Below the pieces are notes generated by a model that was not told where the DNA came from, made no database searches, and saw only the letters and a list, made by a program, of their open reading frames with translations. A stretch of DNA of 64,000 nt from Gordonia sediminis (GTDB lineage: Bacteria > Actinomycetota > Actinomycetes > Mycobacteriales > Mycobacteriaceae), in assembly GCA_004193205.1 (NCBI GenBank), contig RZUM01000010.1:62001-126000 (forward strand), given 5' to 3'. This document shows, piece by piece, positions 1 to 10,818 of this stretch; the first letter of the stretch is position 1; every line of letters starts with the position of its first letter. A program made the position numbers and the translations under genes.

Positions 1-752
1 GCGAGATGGGGCGAGCGCTGTGCGATCGGTTGCGCGCGCAGGCGATCGAGGTGCTCGAGGCGCACCGCTCGACCGGCGTGGACGCCTACGAGGGCACTGG
101 TCTTGTGGAGGCGTTCACGGGTGCCGACGCGGTGGTGGACTGCACGAATGTCACGACCACGCGGGCGAAGACGGCGATCGATTTCTTCGGCACGGTGGCC
201 GCCAACGTCGCCGCCGCCGCGGAGCAGGCGGGAATCGGGCGCGTCGTGTGTCTGTCGATCATCAATGCCGCCGACCCGGAGGTGAATGCGAAGTTCGGCT
301 ACTACCAGGGAAAGGCGGCCCAGGAGAAGGCCTATCGCGATCACCTGGACGCCGGACGGCTCGTGGTGGTGCGCTCCGCCCAGTGGTATGAACTCGCACG
401 CCAGATGATGGGCACCCTGCGCGCCGGTCCGGTCGCGGCCCTTCCGCATATGCGCTGCCGTCCGTTGTCGGTCGCCGACGCCGCCGTGGAGGTCGCCCGG
501 GCGGTCACTGCACCGGTGGCCGACGACATCGAGATCGCCGGACCGGACGTGCTCGACCTCGCCGACGTCGGCAAGGCCATCGCACGGCGGACCGGGTCAC
601 CGAAATGGGTGTTCGGCGTGAACGTCGGCGGCGCGGCCATTCGCGACGGTCATCTGGTACCGGTTGACCCGGACGTCGTCACGGACACCTCGCTGGACCG
701 GTGGATCGAGCAGGCCTATCCGGCTACAGCTTCCGCAGCCGGACGCGGTTGA
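1..752 (+). CDS. NAD(P)-binding NmrA/atypical SDR family protein, 5' truncated by window edge
   Basis: The reading frame is open to the left edge, so the true start and the Rossmann glycine loop lie outside the window; the first in-window ATG is at 6. The visible part looks like the NmrA/NAD-dependent epimerase-like group: a DAVVDCTN strand followed by [24 protein letters not shown]-like helix content, a VVCLSIINA strand, and a [11 protein letters not shown] segment where extended SDRs carry YxxxK. Such proteins bind NAD(P)H and act as redox sensors or reductases; the substrate cannot be told. Its 3' end overlaps the convergent coaA gene by 29 bp. I am confident it is coding and of this fold, not of the function. 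Confidence 0.7.
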   Translation, partial: EMGRALCDRLRAQAIEVLEAHRSTGVDAYEGTGLVEAFTGADAVVDCTNVTTTRAKTAIDFFGTVAANVAAAAEQAGIGRVVCLSIINAADPEVNAKFGYYQGKAAQEKAYRDHLDAGRLVVVRSAQWYELARQMMGTLRAGPVAALPHMRCRPLSVADAAVEVARAVTAPVADDIEIAGPDVLDLADVGKAIARRTGSPKWVFGVNVGGAAIRDGHLVPVDPDVVTDTSLDRWIEQAYPATASAAGRG

Positions 753-1665
753 TCGAGTGGTCCGCGTCCTTGCGCAACACCAGGGTCGCGCGCGGCCGGG
801 TGGGCAGGATGTTCTCGTTGAGATTGGGCAGGTTGATCGAGGTCCACAGATCCCGGGCCGCGATCGTCGCCTGCTCGTCGGTGAGCGACGAGTAGTAGTG
901 GAAGTGCGATTCGGGGTCGGCGAACGCGGTACTGCGCATCTGCAGAAAACGTGACACATACCACTGCTCGATATCGGCGGTCTTGGCGTCGACGTAGATC
1001 GAGAAGTCGAACAGATCCGAGATCGTCAGCGTCTCCCCGGTCTGTAGGACGTTGAGTCCCTCGAGGATCAGGATGTCTGGTTGTCGCACATAGTGCAGCA
1101 CGTCGGGCACGATGTCGTAGGCGATGTGGGAGTAGACCGGGGCGGTCACCTCGTGCGCCCCGGATTTGACCTCGGTGACGAACCGCAGGAGCGCGCGACG
1201 ATCGTAGGATTCCGGAAAACCCTTGCGGTGCATGATTCCCCGACGTTCCAGCTCCGCTGACGGGAGGAGGAACCCGTCGGTCGTGACCAGGTCGACCTTC
1301 GGGTGGGAATCCCACCGGGCGAGCAGCGCCGCGAGCACGCGGGCGGTCGTCGACTTGCCCACGGCGACGCTGCCGGCGATACCGATGACAAACGGCACCT
1401 GTCGGTTCGTCTGACGTTCCCCGAGGAACGTCGACGTCGCAGCGAACAGGCGCTGGCGGGCCGCGATCTGCAGATGGATCAGACGCGACAGTGGCAGGTA
1501 GACGTCGGCGACCTCGTCGAGGTCCACCTGCTCGCCCAGACCGACCAGTTGTTGGAGCTCGTCGTCGGTGAGCACCATCGGCATCGATTCACGCAGCTCA
1601 CGCCACTGTCGCCGGTCGAGCTCCAGATACAGACTGGGATCGCGCCCGGTTGTGTCGCGTGCCAT
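724..1665 (-). CDS. coaA: Pantothenate kinase (type I)
   Basis: CoaA phosphorylates pantothenate with ATP, the first and controlling step of coenzyme A synthesis in the cytosol. The 313-residue product has the bacterial type I length and a P-loop [12 protein letters not shown] at about residues 95-106, followed by the conserved LVTTDGFL and ILEGLNVLQ segments of this P-loop kinase family. The start chosen ([10 protein letters not shown]) is supported by length and by a -10-like TAAGCT (1674-1679) only 8 nt upstream, suggesting a leaderless mRNA; a longer frame upstream has no family similarity. The order coaA-glyA-desA-phoH2 matches Rv1092c-Rv1095 of M. tuberculosis. Confidence 0.95.
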   Translation of the reverse strand: MARDTTGRDPSLYLELDRRQWRELRESMPMVLTDDELQQLVGLGEQVDLDEVADVYLPLSRLIHLQIAARQRLFAATSTFLGERQTNRQVPFVIGIAGSVAVGKSTTARVLAALLARWDSHPKVDLVTTDGFLLPSAELERRGIMHRKGFPESYDRRALLRFVTEVKSGAHEVTAPVYSHIAYDIVPDVLHYVRQPDILILEGLNVLQTGETLTISDLFDFSIYVDAKTADIEQWYVSRFLQMRSTAFADPESHFHYYSSLTDEQATIAARDLWTSINLPNLNENILPTRPRATLVLRKDADHSINRVRLRKL

Positions 1666-1716
1666 GGTCCTACAGCTTAGGGCGCAACGTTTTCGCGCGG
1701 TCGGTAGCCTCCGGTC

Positions 1717-2949
1717 ATGACCTCTCGCATCTCCTCTCCGGTCACCGACTACCTGAGGCTCGGACTGGCCTTCGACCGTCTCGAGGAGGGATTCGTCGAC
1801 GCCTTCACCGGCGACCCACGGCTGCGCGCCGAGGTGGAGAACGCTCCCGCACCCGAACCCGCCGCCCTCGCGGACCGCGCGCGGGGGCTGCGGGCCGACC
1901 TGCCGGGCGATCTGCCGCCCGCGCGCGCGGAATTCATCGGCGCCCACCTCGACGCCCTGGAGTGCTCGGCGCGCAAGTTCGCCGGCGAGGAGATCGGATT
2001 CGTCGACGAGGTCCGGGCGTACTTCGACGTCGACATCACCATGGGCGACGAGCAGGTCTATCGCGAGGCGCAGGCCGCGCTGGCGACTGAACTCGGGCTA
2101 CCCGAGGCGACCGGCGACGCACTGGCCGACGCGTATTCCGCGTACCGGCAGGCCGACGAGATCCCGGCCGAGCGGGTGGACGAGTGCGTGCGCGCCTTCA
2201 GCGGAGCGTTGCGCGAACGGGTCCGGGAACGATATCCGTTGCCTGACAACGAGGTCGTCGATTTCGAGGTCGTCACCGACAAACCCTGGTCGGGCTTCAA
2301 CTACTACCTGGGCGGATATCGCTCCCGGGTGGCGATCAACACCGACCTCACCCAGCACATGTCGACGCTGCCGCATCTCATCGCGCACGAGGCCTATCCG
2401 GGGCATCACACCGAACACTGCCGCAAGGAGCAGATCCTCGTCGGCGGCGGGCAGGACGAGCAGACCATCTTCCTGGTCAACACCCCGCAGTGCCTGATGG
2501 CCGAGGGACTCGCGGATCACGCGCTCGTGGCGGCGATGGGGTCCGACTGGGGGGTGTGGGCCCAGGAGATCTACGCCGACATCGGTCTGCGGTTCGACGG
2601 TGAGCGGGCACAGCGGATGGGGCGCGCATCCGCCGGGCTGCTCGGGGTCCGACAGGATGCGGCGTTACTGTTGCACGATCGCGGGGCCGACGAGGGCACC
2701 GTGGCCGGCTTCCTGCAGCGATGGCTGCTCGCCCCACCCGCCCGCGCCCGGCAGATGCTGCGGTTTCTGACCTCGCCGCTGTGGCGGGCGTACATCTCCA
2801 CCTATGTGGAGGGGTACCGATTGCTCGGTGAGTGGCTCGACGCCGTGCCCGATGACGGGCGGCTCGATCGCTTCGGACGGCTCCTCGACGAACCGCTGAC
2901 CCCGGCCCAGCTGAGAGCCGAACTCGGTGCCGGACGCGTCGGCCCATAG
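1717..2949 (+). CDS. DUF885 family protein, putative zinc-metallopeptidase-like
   Basis: This 410-residue protein shows the DUF885 signature HEAYPGHH at residues 224-231 and a downstream [10 protein letters not shown] segment (Glu about 263), a layout like a gluzincin HExxH...E zinc site. Family members are poorly characterised; peptidase activity is an inference from the motif. No signal peptide is visible, so it is probably cytosolic. The ATG has a -10-like TAGCCT (1705-1710) 6 nt upstream, consistent with leaderless transcription. It lies between divergent coaA and glyA and stops 10 nt before the glyA start; co-transcription with glyA is possible, although glyA has its own -10-like motif. 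Confidence 0.8.
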   Translation: MTSRISSPVTDYLRLGLAFDRLEEGFVDAFTGDPRLRAEVENAPAPEPAALADRARGLRADLPGDLPPARAEFIGAHLDALECSARKFAGEEIGFVDEVRAYFDVDITMGDEQVYREAQAALATELGLPEATGDALADAYSAYRQADEIPAERVDECVRAFSGALRERVRERYPLPDNEVVDFEVVTDKPWSGFNYYLGGYRSRVAINTDLTQHMSTLPHLIAHEAYPGHHTEHCRKEQILVGGGQDEQTIFLVNTPQCLMAEGLADHALVAAMGSDWGVWAQEIYADIGLRFDGERAQRMGRASAGLLGVRQDAALLLHDRGADEGTVAGFLQRWLLAPPARARQMLRFLTSPLWRAYISTYVEGYRLLGEWLDAVPDDGRLDRFGRLLDEPLTPAQLRAELGAGRVGP

Positions 2950-2959
2950 ACTTGTCGCC

Positions 2960-4252
2960 ATGAGCGTGAATTCGATGTCCCTGGCCGAGCTCGACCCGGA
3001 CGTGGCCGCGGCCATGAACGGCGAATTGAGCCGACAGCGCGACACCCTCGAGATGATCGCGTCGGAGAACTTCGTCCCGAGAGCGGTCCTACAGGCGCAG
3101 GGGAGTGTGCTCACCAACAAGTACGCCGAGGGCTACCCGGGTCGCCGGTACTACGGCGGCTGCGAATACGTCGACGTCGTCGAGGACATCGCCCGGGATC
3201 GGGCCAGGGAACTCTTCGGTGCCGACTTCGCCAACGTGCAGCCGCACTCGGGAGCGCAGGCCAACGCCGCGGTTCTGATGGCGCTGATGAGTCCGGGCGA
3301 GACGCTGCTCGGTCTCGACCTCGCACACGGCGGCCACCTGACCCACGGCATGCGGCTCAACTTCTCCGGCAAGCTCTACGAGAACGCCTTCTACGGGGTC
3401 AGCAAAGAAGACTTCCGTGTCGACATGGACGAGGTGCGCAAGATCGCGCTCGATGTCCGGCCCAAGGTCATCTGCGCGGGCTGGTCGGCGTATCCGCGGA
3501 CGCTGGACTTCGAGGCGTTCCGGTCCATCGCCGACGAGGTCGGCGCCTACTTGTGGACCGACATGGCGCACTTCGCCGGTCTCGTCGCCGCCGGCCTGCA
3601 CCCGTCGCCGGTGCCGCACTCCGACGTGGTGTCCACGACAGTGCACAAGACACTCGGCGGACCGCGTTCGGGCATGATCCTGGCCAAGCAGGAATGGGCG
3701 AAGAAGCTCAACTCCGCGGTGTTCCCGGGCCAGCAGGGCGGACCGCTCATGCACGCGATCGCGGGCAAGGCCGTCGCCCTCAAGATCGCGGGTACCGATG
3801 AGTTCGCCGATCGGCAGCGACGCACTCTGTCGGGCGCGAAGATCCTCGCCGAGCGGCTCACCGGCGCCGACGTCGACAAGGCCGGCGTGTCCGTGCTGAC
3901 CGGCGGCACCGACGTGCACCTGGTCCTCGTCGACCTTCGCAACAGCGCGCTCGACGGGCAGCAGGCCGAGGATCTGCTCCATCAGATCGGGATCACCGTC
4001 AACCGCAACGCCGTGCCCTTCGATCCGCGGCCGCCGATGGTCACCTCCGGACTCCGGATCGGCACCCCGGCGCTGGCCACCCGCGGATTCGGTGACGAAC
4101 AGTTCACCGAGGTCGCCGACATCATCGGCACCGCGCTCGCCGCCGGCACCGACGCCGATGTCTCGGCGCTGCGCGGTCGGGTCTCGGCTCTCGCGCTCGA
4201 CTTCCCGCTCTACGACGGGCTGGAAGAGTGGGGACTGATGAGCCGGGTGTGA
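2960..4252 (+). CDS. glyA: Serine hydroxymethyltransferase
   Basis: GlyA interconverts serine and glycine using tetrahydrofolate and pyridoxal phosphate, and is the main source of one-carbon units. The 430-residue product carries the SHMT hallmarks EMIASENF near residue 32, the [15 protein letters not shown] block at about 55-69 and the PLP lysine in [13 protein letters not shown] (Lys about 230). The start at 2960 was chosen over an in-frame start at 2927 because 2927 lies inside the preceding gene and because TAGACT (2947-2952) lies 7 nt before this ATG, a leaderless arrangement. Orthologue of Rv1093 (glyA1) by position. Confidence 0.95.
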   Translation: MSVNSMSLAELDPDVAAAMNGELSRQRDTLEMIASENFVPRAVLQAQGSVLTNKYAEGYPGRRYYGGCEYVDVVEDIARDRARELFGADFANVQPHSGAQANAAVLMALMSPGETLLGLDLAHGGHLTHGMRLNFSGKLYENAFYGVSKEDFRVDMDEVRKIALDVRPKVICAGWSAYPRTLDFEAFRSIADEVGAYLWTDMAHFAGLVAAGLHPSPVPHSDVVSTTVHKTLGGPRSGMILAKQEWAKKLNSAVFPGQQGGPLMHAIAGKAVALKIAGTDEFADRQRRTLSGAKILAERLTGADVDKAGVSVLTGGTDVHLVLVDLRNSALDGQQAEDLLHQIGITVNRNAVPFDPRPPMVTSGLRIGTPALATRGFGDEQFTEVADIIGTALAAGTDADVSALRGRVSALALDFPLYDGLEEWGLMSRV

Positions 4253-4297
4253 CCCGGATTCGCCAGGGGATCGGCCGATTGCCTATCCTTGCTGACG

Positions 4298-5170
4298 ATG
4301 AACGCATTGACCGAGGACGAGCTGATCACTGCGCTTGAGAAGGCGCTTCCGGAGATCGCGGAAGGCCATCAGGCCGGGGCCACCGCATGGAACCCGCACG
4401 ATTGGGTGCCGTGGGATCTGGGCCGGAACTTCTCGTTCCTCGGAGGTGAGGACTGGGATGCGTCGCAGGCGACGATCTCCGACGAGGCCCGCGCCGGGGT
4501 GCTCGCGCTGTTGCTGACCAAGGACAACCTGCCGTCCTACCACCGGGTGCTCGCCAAGCACTTTCCCGCGTTCTCCGACTGGCGCCAGCTGGTCGGGGTG
4601 TGGACCGCCGAGGACAACCGGCACGCCATCGTGCTGCGTGACTATCTGGTGGTCACCCGTGCGATCGATCCGGTGGATGCCGAGGAACGTCGTCGCATTC
4701 ACGTGACCGCCGGCTACCGGCAGCACGAGGTGGCCGTCGCCGAGCTGTCGCCGATGGACGTCCTGGCGTTGATGGCGGTGCACGAGAACCAGTGCGTCGG
4801 CTTCCTGGAAAAGCTCACGGGCGCGGTCACCGACGACGTGTTCTCCCAGATCCTGGCCAAGATCGCCGCCGACGACGCGCAGCAGGCCAAGACGTTCGGC
4901 GCGTTCCTGGCCGCCGGCCTCGTCGCCGACCAGGAGGCCTGCATCCTCGCAGTCGATCGTGCCGTGGCGCGGCTGGCCACCGAACCGATCGGCCACGACA
5001 TCGCCGACTTCGACGCCGAGCGGGCCCTCATCGCCGGTTACGAGACCGACGAGACCCGGGCGGCGATCGCGGCGACACTGGTCGATCAGCTGCACCTCGA
5101 CACCCTCGGCGAGCTCAGTGACGCAGCCCACACCGCACGGGGCAGGATCCTCGCACTGGCAGGTCGCTGA
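4298..5170 (+). CDS. Acyl-ACP desaturase family protein, DesA2-like, with altered di-iron ligands
   Basis: The 290-residue product is clearly of the plant/mycobacterial stearoyl-ACP desaturase family and sits where M. tuberculosis has desA2 (Rv1094), between glyA and phoH2. Canonical enzymes bind two irons through two ENRH/DEKRH motifs plus two further Glu. Here the first motif reads AEDNRH (Asp106, His109), the helix Glu is kept in VHENQ (Glu163), but the second motif reads ADDAQQ (Asp193, Gln196) with no His, and the position equivalent to the helix-A Glu is Asp76. Desaturase activity is therefore doubtful. Start: ATG 4298, with TATCCT (4284-4289) 8 nt upstream. An alternative TTG at 4289 adds three residues. 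Confidence 0.85.
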   Translation: MNALTEDELITALEKALPEIAEGHQAGATAWNPHDWVPWDLGRNFSFLGGEDWDASQATISDEARAGVLALLLTKDNLPSYHRVLAKHFPAFSDWRQLVGVWTAEDNRHAIVLRDYLVVTRAIDPVDAEERRRIHVTAGYRQHEVAVAELSPMDVLALMAVHENQCVGFLEKLTGAVTDDVFSQILAKIAADDAQQAKTFGAFLAAGLVADQEACILAVDRAVARLATEPIGHDIADFDAERALIAGYETDETRAAIAATLVDQLHLDTLGELSDAAHTARGRILALAGR

Positions 5171-5220
5171 CCTCAGGGTTGCCGGCAGGTAACCGGGGTT
5201 TACGCACAATTCACGCGGAC

Positions 5221-5250
5221 ACACCCCGCACGGCGCGCCGTGCGGGGTGT
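5221..5250. terminator. Perfect 30-bp palindrome, probable terminator hairpin after the desaturase gene
   Basis: The 30 bases at 5221-5250 are a perfect palindrome (arms ACACCCCGCACGGCG and its complement) located 50 bp after the desaturase stop. As RNA it would fold into a very stable GC-rich hairpin. No T-run follows, which is usual for actinobacterial terminators. It also marks the beginning of the phoH2 leader and could be a protein-binding site. Confidence 0.55.
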
Positions 5251-5447
5251 CTCGGCGTACGTTGACGAGTGACGGGCCGCGGGGAAGCGGTTCGTCCGGG
5301 AGGTTCGATTCGTGGTCTGCACCAGCACGCGAGGGGACCGGCCCCGGTCCTCGTCCACCCCGGCTATCCAGCCGGGCGGGACACGAACCAGCCGGTCATC
5401 AACACTGGTTTGTGCGGGCGCCGCACAAACGTAGGAGCCCTACGTGA
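5247..5447 (+). CDS. Possible PhoAT-like antitoxin peptide overlapping phoH2
   Basis: A 66-codon GTG-start frame runs through the phoH2 leader and its stop overlaps the phoH2 start in a GTGA quadruplet. In mycobacteria phoH2 is described as co-transcribed with a short upstream, overlapping antitoxin gene (phoAT), so position and overlap fit. Against it: the product is Arg/Pro/Gly-rich like a random high-GC frame, the GTG lies in the arm of the 5221-5250 palindrome and has no clear ribosome binding site. An internal start such as TTG 5262 is possible. Low confidence. Confidence 0.3.
   Translation: MSRRTLTSDGPRGSGSSGRFDSWSAPAREGTGPGPRPPRLSSRAGHEPAGHQHWFVRAPHKRRSPT
5251..5443 (+). promoter_or_regulatory. 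Structured phoH2 leader with several hairpins next to the ribosome binding site
   Basis: About 190 nt precede phoH2. Successive stems can be drawn: GGACCGG/CCGGTCC around 5336-5352, CCCGGCT/AGCCGGG around 5358-5376, a possible closing stem between GGTTCG (about 5299) and CGAACC (about 5385), and a perfect 10-bp stem GTTTGTGCGG (5408-5417) / CCGCACAAAC (5421-5430) directly before AGGAG (5433-5437). The last stem could modulate translation initiation. It does not match a riboswitch consensus that I know. The same stretch could instead encode a short peptide (see 5247-5447). Confidence 0.4.
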
Positions 5448-6745
5448 CCACACGCACCTACGTCCTCGACACCTCTGTGCTGCTGTCCGATCCCTGGGCG
5501 GTCATGCGCTTCGCCGAACACCACGTGGTGTTGCCGCTGGTCGTGATCGGCGAACTCGAGGGCAAACGCCACCATCACGAACTCGGCTGGTTCGCACGCG
5601 AGGCGCTGCGAATGCTCGACGACCTGCGCCTCGAGCACGGTCGCCTCGACATTCCGCTGCCGATCGGTGACGACGGCGGGACCCTGCAGGTCGAGCTCAA
5701 TCACACCGACCCGAACGTGCTGCCCGCGGGTTTCCGTACCGAGACCAACGATTCGCGGATCCTGGCCTGCGCGTTGAACCTTCGCGCCGAGGGTAAAGAT
5801 GTGACCTTGGTGTCCAAGGACACGCCGCTGCGGGTGAAGGCCGGTGCGGTCGGTCTCGACGCCGACGAGTACCACGCCCAGGACGTGGTGGTGTCCGGAT
5901 GGTCGGGGATGACCGAACTCGAGGTCGACACCGCGGCCGTCGACACGCTCTACTCCGAGGGCGTCGTCGACCTCGACGAGGCCCGCGAGCTCCCGTGCCA
6001 CACCGGTATCCGGTTGCTGGGGCATGGTTCGAGTGCGCTCGGCCGGGTCAATTCGGAAAAACGGGTGCAGTTGGTGCGCGGGGACCGCGAGGCGTTCGGG
6101 CTGCACGGCCGGTCCGCGGAGCAGCGCGTGGCGCTCGATCTGTTGCTCGACGACTCGGTGGGCATCGTGTCGCTCGGTGGCAAGGCCGGCACCGGCAAGT
6201 CCGCGTTGGCGCTGTGCGCCGGCCTCGAGGCGGTGCTGGAACGACGGACCCAGCGCAAGGTCGTGGTGTTCCGTCCCCTCTACGCAGTCGGCGGGCAACA
6301 ACTCGGCTACCTGCCCGGTGGTGAGGCCGAGAAGATGGGGCCGTGGGCGCAGGCGGTGTTCGACACCCTGGAGGGCCTGGCGTCACCGGAGGTGATCGAA
6401 GAGGTGCTCAGCCGCGGAATGCTCGAAGTGCTGCCGCTGACCCACATCCGCGGTCGCTCGCTGCACGATTCGTTCGTCATCGTCGACGAGGCGCAGTCGC
6501 TGGAACGCAACGTGCTGTTGACGGTGCTGTCGCGACTGGGTTCGGGATCTCGCGTGGTCCTCACCCACGACGTCGCGCAGCGTGACAATCTGCGTGTCGG
6601 CCGTCACGACGGTGTGGCGGCGGTCATCGAGAAGCTCAAGGGTCACCCCCTCTTCGCGCATGTGACCCTCACGCGCAGCGAGCGCTCGCCCATCGCCGCG
6701 CTGGTCACCGAGATGCTCGAGGAGTTCGGGCCCGCCTCGCCCTAA
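5444..6745 (+). CDS. phoH2: PhoH2: PIN-domain ribonuclease fused to PhoH ATPase/helicase
   Basis: The 433-residue protein has an N-terminal PIN nuclease domain (YVLDTSVLL with Asp9, Glu37, Asp103, and a D at 126 in VSKDTPL) and a C-terminal PhoH RecA-like ATPase with Walker [11 protein letters not shown] (about 243-252) and Walker B FVIVDEAQ (about 344-351). PhoH2 proteins of mycobacteria unwind and cleave RNA in an ATP-dependent way and are regarded as toxin-like. GTG start at 5444 with AGGAG 6 nt upstream. Its order after glyA-desA matches Rv1095. A structured leader or small overlapping frame precedes it, and a large hairpin follows it. Confidence 0.9.
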   Translation: MTTRTYVLDTSVLLSDPWAVMRFAEHHVVLPLVVIGELEGKRHHHELGWFAREALRMLDDLRLEHGRLDIPLPIGDDGGTLQVELNHTDPNVLPAGFRTETNDSRILACALNLRAEGKDVTLVSKDTPLRVKAGAVGLDADEYHAQDVVVSGWSGMTELEVDTAAVDTLYSEGVVDLDEARELPCHTGIRLLGHGSSALGRVNSEKRVQLVRGDREAFGLHGRSAEQRVALDLLLDDSVGIVSLGGKAGTGKSALALCAGLEAVLERRTQRKVVVFRPLYAVGGQQLGYLPGGEAEKMGPWAQAVFDTLEGLASPEVIEEVLSRGMLEVLPLTHIRGRSLHDSFVIVDEAQSLERNVLLTVLSRLGSGSRVVLTHDVAQRDNLRVGRHDGVAAVIEKLKGHPLFAHVTLTRSERSPIAALVTEMLEEFGPASP

Positions 6746-6760
6746 CCATTCATCGACGGT

Positions 6761-6826
6761 CAACGCGCACCCGTCACACTCTCGCGCATGTCGCGACGCG
6801 AGCGTTCAGACGACGGGTGCGCGTTG
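6761..6826. terminator. Long inverted repeat after phoH2, probable terminator
   Basis: Perfect 15-bp arms CAACGCGCACCCGTC (6761-6775) and GACGGGTGCGCGTTG (6812-6826) enclose a second small stem (CTCGCG 6781-6786 with CGCGAG about 6797-6802). It sits 15 bp after the phoH2 stop and before the next gene, so a terminator is the simplest reading. Confidence 0.6.
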
Positions 6827-6908
6827 TCGTGTAGGCGGCAGTGACCGTATCAATACCGCACCGTGATAGCTCCGAGATTCATGTGCTCTTGCGCGCTGGC
6901 ACACTGGT

Positions 6909-7892
6909 GTGGTGTTGAAGTTACTGATGAGGCATATGAGGTTATTGGGACTGCTGGTGATTGGTGTTTTCGCCGCGATCGCCACTGGTGCCGGGACCGC
7001 TGCGGCGGCTCCGGAAACGACCACGACCCCGACCACCCCATCGACGACGAAGTCGGCGGATTCGTTGATCCCGGCCACGGGGATACCGCTGCTCGACGGG
7101 CTGCTCGACACCATCGCCGGCAACCTCGGCGGGGGCGGGAGTGGGGGCAGCGGGAGCGCGGAGGCCGACTCCAGCCAGATGATCGTCGTCACCGCGCCCA
7201 GCGCGACGAACACCACCGCCACCCTGACCGCTTTCGAACGTGGCGCGGATCAGAGTTGGAAACCGGTGCTCGGGCCGACGAAGGCCTTCCTGGGCTCACT
7301 CGGTATGGGCGAACCCAAGGACGACGTGCCCCGTACCCCGGAGGGTACGTTCGGCTTCGACAAGGCATTCGGCCGGCTTCCCAACCCGGGTACCAAGATG
7401 CCCTACACCAAGGTCGACCGCGAGGACTGGTGGGACGCGAACACCAAGTCGCCGACGTACAACACGCTCGTCCGGCAGGTCAAGAGTCCCGGCGGTGACA
7501 GTGAGAACCTCTACGACGCCGGCCCGGTCTACGACTACGCGGTCAACATCGCACACAACGCGCAGCGGGTGCCGGGCAAGGCGGCGGGTATGTTCCTGCA
7601 CGTCACCAACAACGCACCCACCGAGGGATGTATCGCCATCTCCGAGGATGTGATGCGCCAGGTGCTCGTCTGGCTCGATCCCGCCAAGAACCCGAAGATC
7701 GCCATAGGCGTGAACAAGAGCGGACCCGAGGGTTCGGCGCAGGGCACCACCACCCCGCCCGCGACGACGACCCCACCGGCGACCTCCACGCCGCCGTCGC
7801 AGGCCGCGCCGGGCAGTGATTCGCTGTCCCAGTTGCTCGCCCAACTCGTCGACCTGATCCCGGCGCTGTTGGGAACGAGCACCGGTAGTTAG
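6909..7892 (+). CDS. Secreted L,D-transpeptidase (YkuD-like)
   Basis: L,D-transpeptidases form 3-3 crosslinks in peptidoglycan outside the membrane. The product begins with a signal peptide (hydrophobic LLGLLVIGVFAAIATGAG, cleavage near AAAA-APE, residues 33-35), then a Thr/Pro-rich and Gly/Ser linker, then a domain with the catalytic motif H231...TEGCIAIS, the Cys being residue 241. A Pro/Thr-rich tail (TTPPATTTPPATSTPP) follows, possibly wall-spanning. The start is uncertain: GTG 6909, ATG 6927 and ATG 6936 all keep the signal peptide; the last is preceded by GATGAGG. M. tuberculosis has a polysaccharide deacetylase (Rv1096) at this place, so this gene is a local difference. Confidence 0.75.
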   Translation: MVLKLLMRHMRLLGLLVIGVFAAIATGAGTAAAAPETTTTPTTPSTTKSADSLIPATGIPLLDGLLDTIAGNLGGGGSGGSGSAEADSSQMIVVTAPSATNTTATLTAFERGADQSWKPVLGPTKAFLGSLGMGEPKDDVPRTPEGTFGFDKAFGRLPNPGTKMPYTKVDREDWWDANTKSPTYNTLVRQVKSPGGDSENLYDAGPVYDYAVNIAHNAQRVPGKAAGMFLHVTNNAPTEGCIAISEDVMRQVLVWLDPAKNPKIAIGVNKSGPEGSAQGTTTPPATTTPPATSTPPSQAAPGSDSLSQLLAQLVDLIPALLGTSTGS

Positions 7893-7905
7893 CAGCTCAC
7901 CTGAA

Positions 7906-7943
7906 GAAGGCGGGGACCGTGCGTCAGGCCGGTCCCCGCCTTC
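7906..7943. terminator. Bidirectional terminator between convergent genes
   Basis: Arms GAAGGCGGGGACC (7906-7918) and GGTCCCCGCCTTC (7931-7943) form a perfect 13-bp stem with a 12-nt loop. The stop codon of the minus-strand deacetylase gene (7924-7926) lies in the loop, so the same hairpin serves both convergent genes. Confidence 0.75.
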
Positions 7944-8613
7944 GTTGGAAACAGGCGGCCGCCACCCCGCCGAAGTCGGCGCGCGGCGTGGTCATCCGGT
8001 CGATCTGGGCGCGGGCCTGATCGATCACCGGGGTGTTCGGGTCGAGGACCGACAGGTATTCCCGGTGCGCGGCCAGGGAGCGCACCGCGGCATCGATCTG
8101 ATCGGTGACCTCCACGGCGTGGGAGGGTTGCGGACCGTTCTCGAACAGCCACACCGGCCGCCGGTCGGCCGGCAGGGCGTCGAACGCGGCAATGACGGCC
8201 GCCGCGAACTCGATGTGGTCACGATGATTGGGGTATCCCGGCGCCCACTCGGGACCGCCGTACAAGGTCAGGACCACCTGCGGTGCAACGCGTTCGAGCG
8301 TCTCGGTCACCTTCGAACGAAGTTCGGGGGTGTCGCGGATGTCGCTGTCCGGAAACCCCCAGAACTCCACTTCGTCGACGCCGACGAACCCGGCCGACGC
8401 GCGCTGCTCGGCCTCGCGCAGCGGGCCGGCCCGCTCCGGCGCCATACCCTCGATTCCCGCCTCACCGCTCGAGGCGAGCGCGTAGACGACCCGTCTGCCC
8501 TCGCCGGTCCAGCGGGCGACCGCCGCGGCCATCCCGTACTCGGGATCGTCGGGATGGGCGACCAGGACGAGCGCGGTCTGCCAGTCGGTGGGGAAGTCCT
8601 GCAGATCGCTCAT
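7924..8613 (-). CDS. PIG-L/LmbE family N-deacetylase
   Basis: The 229-residue protein has the zinc-binding motif AHPDDPEYG (His20, Asp22, Asp23) and a later HRDH (His130, His133), typical of LmbE/PIG-L deacetylases, which remove acetyl groups from GlcNAc-containing small molecules or act as amidases in mycothiol metabolism. It is shorter than MshB or Mca (about 290-300), so it is probably a different member with unknown substrate. TATGGT (8620-8625) lies 6 nt before the ATG, suggesting its own leaderless transcript, although it also follows the methyltransferase gene by 27 nt. Confidence 0.85.
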   Translation of the reverse strand: MSDLQDFPTDWQTALVLVAHPDDPEYGMAAAVARWTGEGRRVVYALASSGEAGIEGMAPERAGPLREAEQRASAGFVGVDEVEFWGFPDSDIRDTPELRSKVTETLERVAPQVVLTLYGGPEWAPGYPNHRDHIEFAAAVIAAFDALPADRRPVWLFENGPQPSHAVEVTDQIDAAVRSLAAHREYLSVLDPNTPVIDQARAQIDRMTTPRADFGGVAAACFQRRRGPA

Positions 8614-8640
8614 GGGCCGACCATACGACGGCCCGCGCCG

Positions 8641-9252
8641 TCACGTCGGCGAGTGGCGCAGAACGGTCACCGCGAAGTCCGCCCCGGCATGCCAGGCCCG
8701 CAGATCCCAGGTGGCGAAGCGGTGTTCGACGACCAGATCGGTGTCGGCGACCGCGGCGTCGAAATCGGCCAGCGACAGGTCGCGGTTGGTGTGGAAACCG
8801 ATGACGAGCACCCCGTCGGATGCCAGGTGCGCCGACAGGCGGCGCAGCACCTGCGCCTCGGTGCCCGGCGCGAGGAACACCATCACGTTCCCGGCGCACA
8901 CGATGGCGTCGAACGGCTCCGGTTCGTCGCGTGCAGTCAGGTCGAGTTCGCTCAGATCGCCGACGAGCCACCGGGGACCGGGGTGATCGGCCGCGGCCGC
9001 GGCGATGAGTTCGGGGTCGACGTCGACGCCGACCACGGTATGACCGGCCGCGTGGAGAACGGCGCCGATACGGCCGGGACCACAGCCGGCGTCGAGGATG
9101 CGGGCGTGTCGCGGCACCATCGCGTCGATCAGCCGGGCCTCACCGCCCAGGTCGGCTCCCTCGCGGGCCATGGTGCGGAACCGTTCGATGTACCACTGGC
9201 TGTGACCGGGTTCGGTGTCGGTGAACCAGCGGGGAGGTGTGGTGGGGGTCAT
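8641..9252 (-). CDS. Class I SAM-dependent methyltransferase
   Basis: This 203-residue protein has the SAM-binding motif I ILDAGCGPGRIG at about residues 52-63, an acidic motif II (VVGVDVDPEL) and a motif III/IV region FDAIVCAGNVMVFL, the standard Rossmann methyltransferase fold. The substrate is not predictable. It starts 14 nt after fumC ends and is likely co-transcribed with fumC and the LmbE-like gene downstream. Confidence 0.8.
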   Translation of the reverse strand: MTPTTPPRWFTDTEPGHSQWYIERFRTMAREGADLGGEARLIDAMVPRHARILDAGCGPGRIGAVLHAAGHTVVGVDVDPELIAAAAADHPGPRWLVGDLSELDLTARDEPEPFDAIVCAGNVMVFLAPGTEAQVLRRLSAHLASDGVLVIGFHTNRDLSLADFDAAVADTDLVVEHRFATWDLRAWHAGADFAVTVLRHSPT

Positions 9253-9266
9253 GGTCGTCGGGAAGG

Positions 9267-10667
<1,401 letters not shown>

Positions 10668-10818
10668 TGTGCGCTGCGCCTCCGGCTCCATCGGTGGAGA
10701 TAGGTGATCCTTACTCCACCGTACTGCGGCAATGGGGTCACGCGGTGTGAGATTTGCCGCGACCGGACCCCATGTTGAGGGGCGTCTGCAGCTGGAAGAC
10801 ATATACGCATACCACCTG

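Noticed and set aside
2927-2959. Upstream glyA start at 2927
   Set aside because: Inside the preceding gene, and a -10-like TAGACT lies between it and ATG 2960.
5251-5443. Cyclic-di-AMP (ydaO) riboswitch in the phoH2 leader
   Set aside because: The stems do not show the conserved ydaO sequence blocks I know; it is kept only as an unclassified structured leader.
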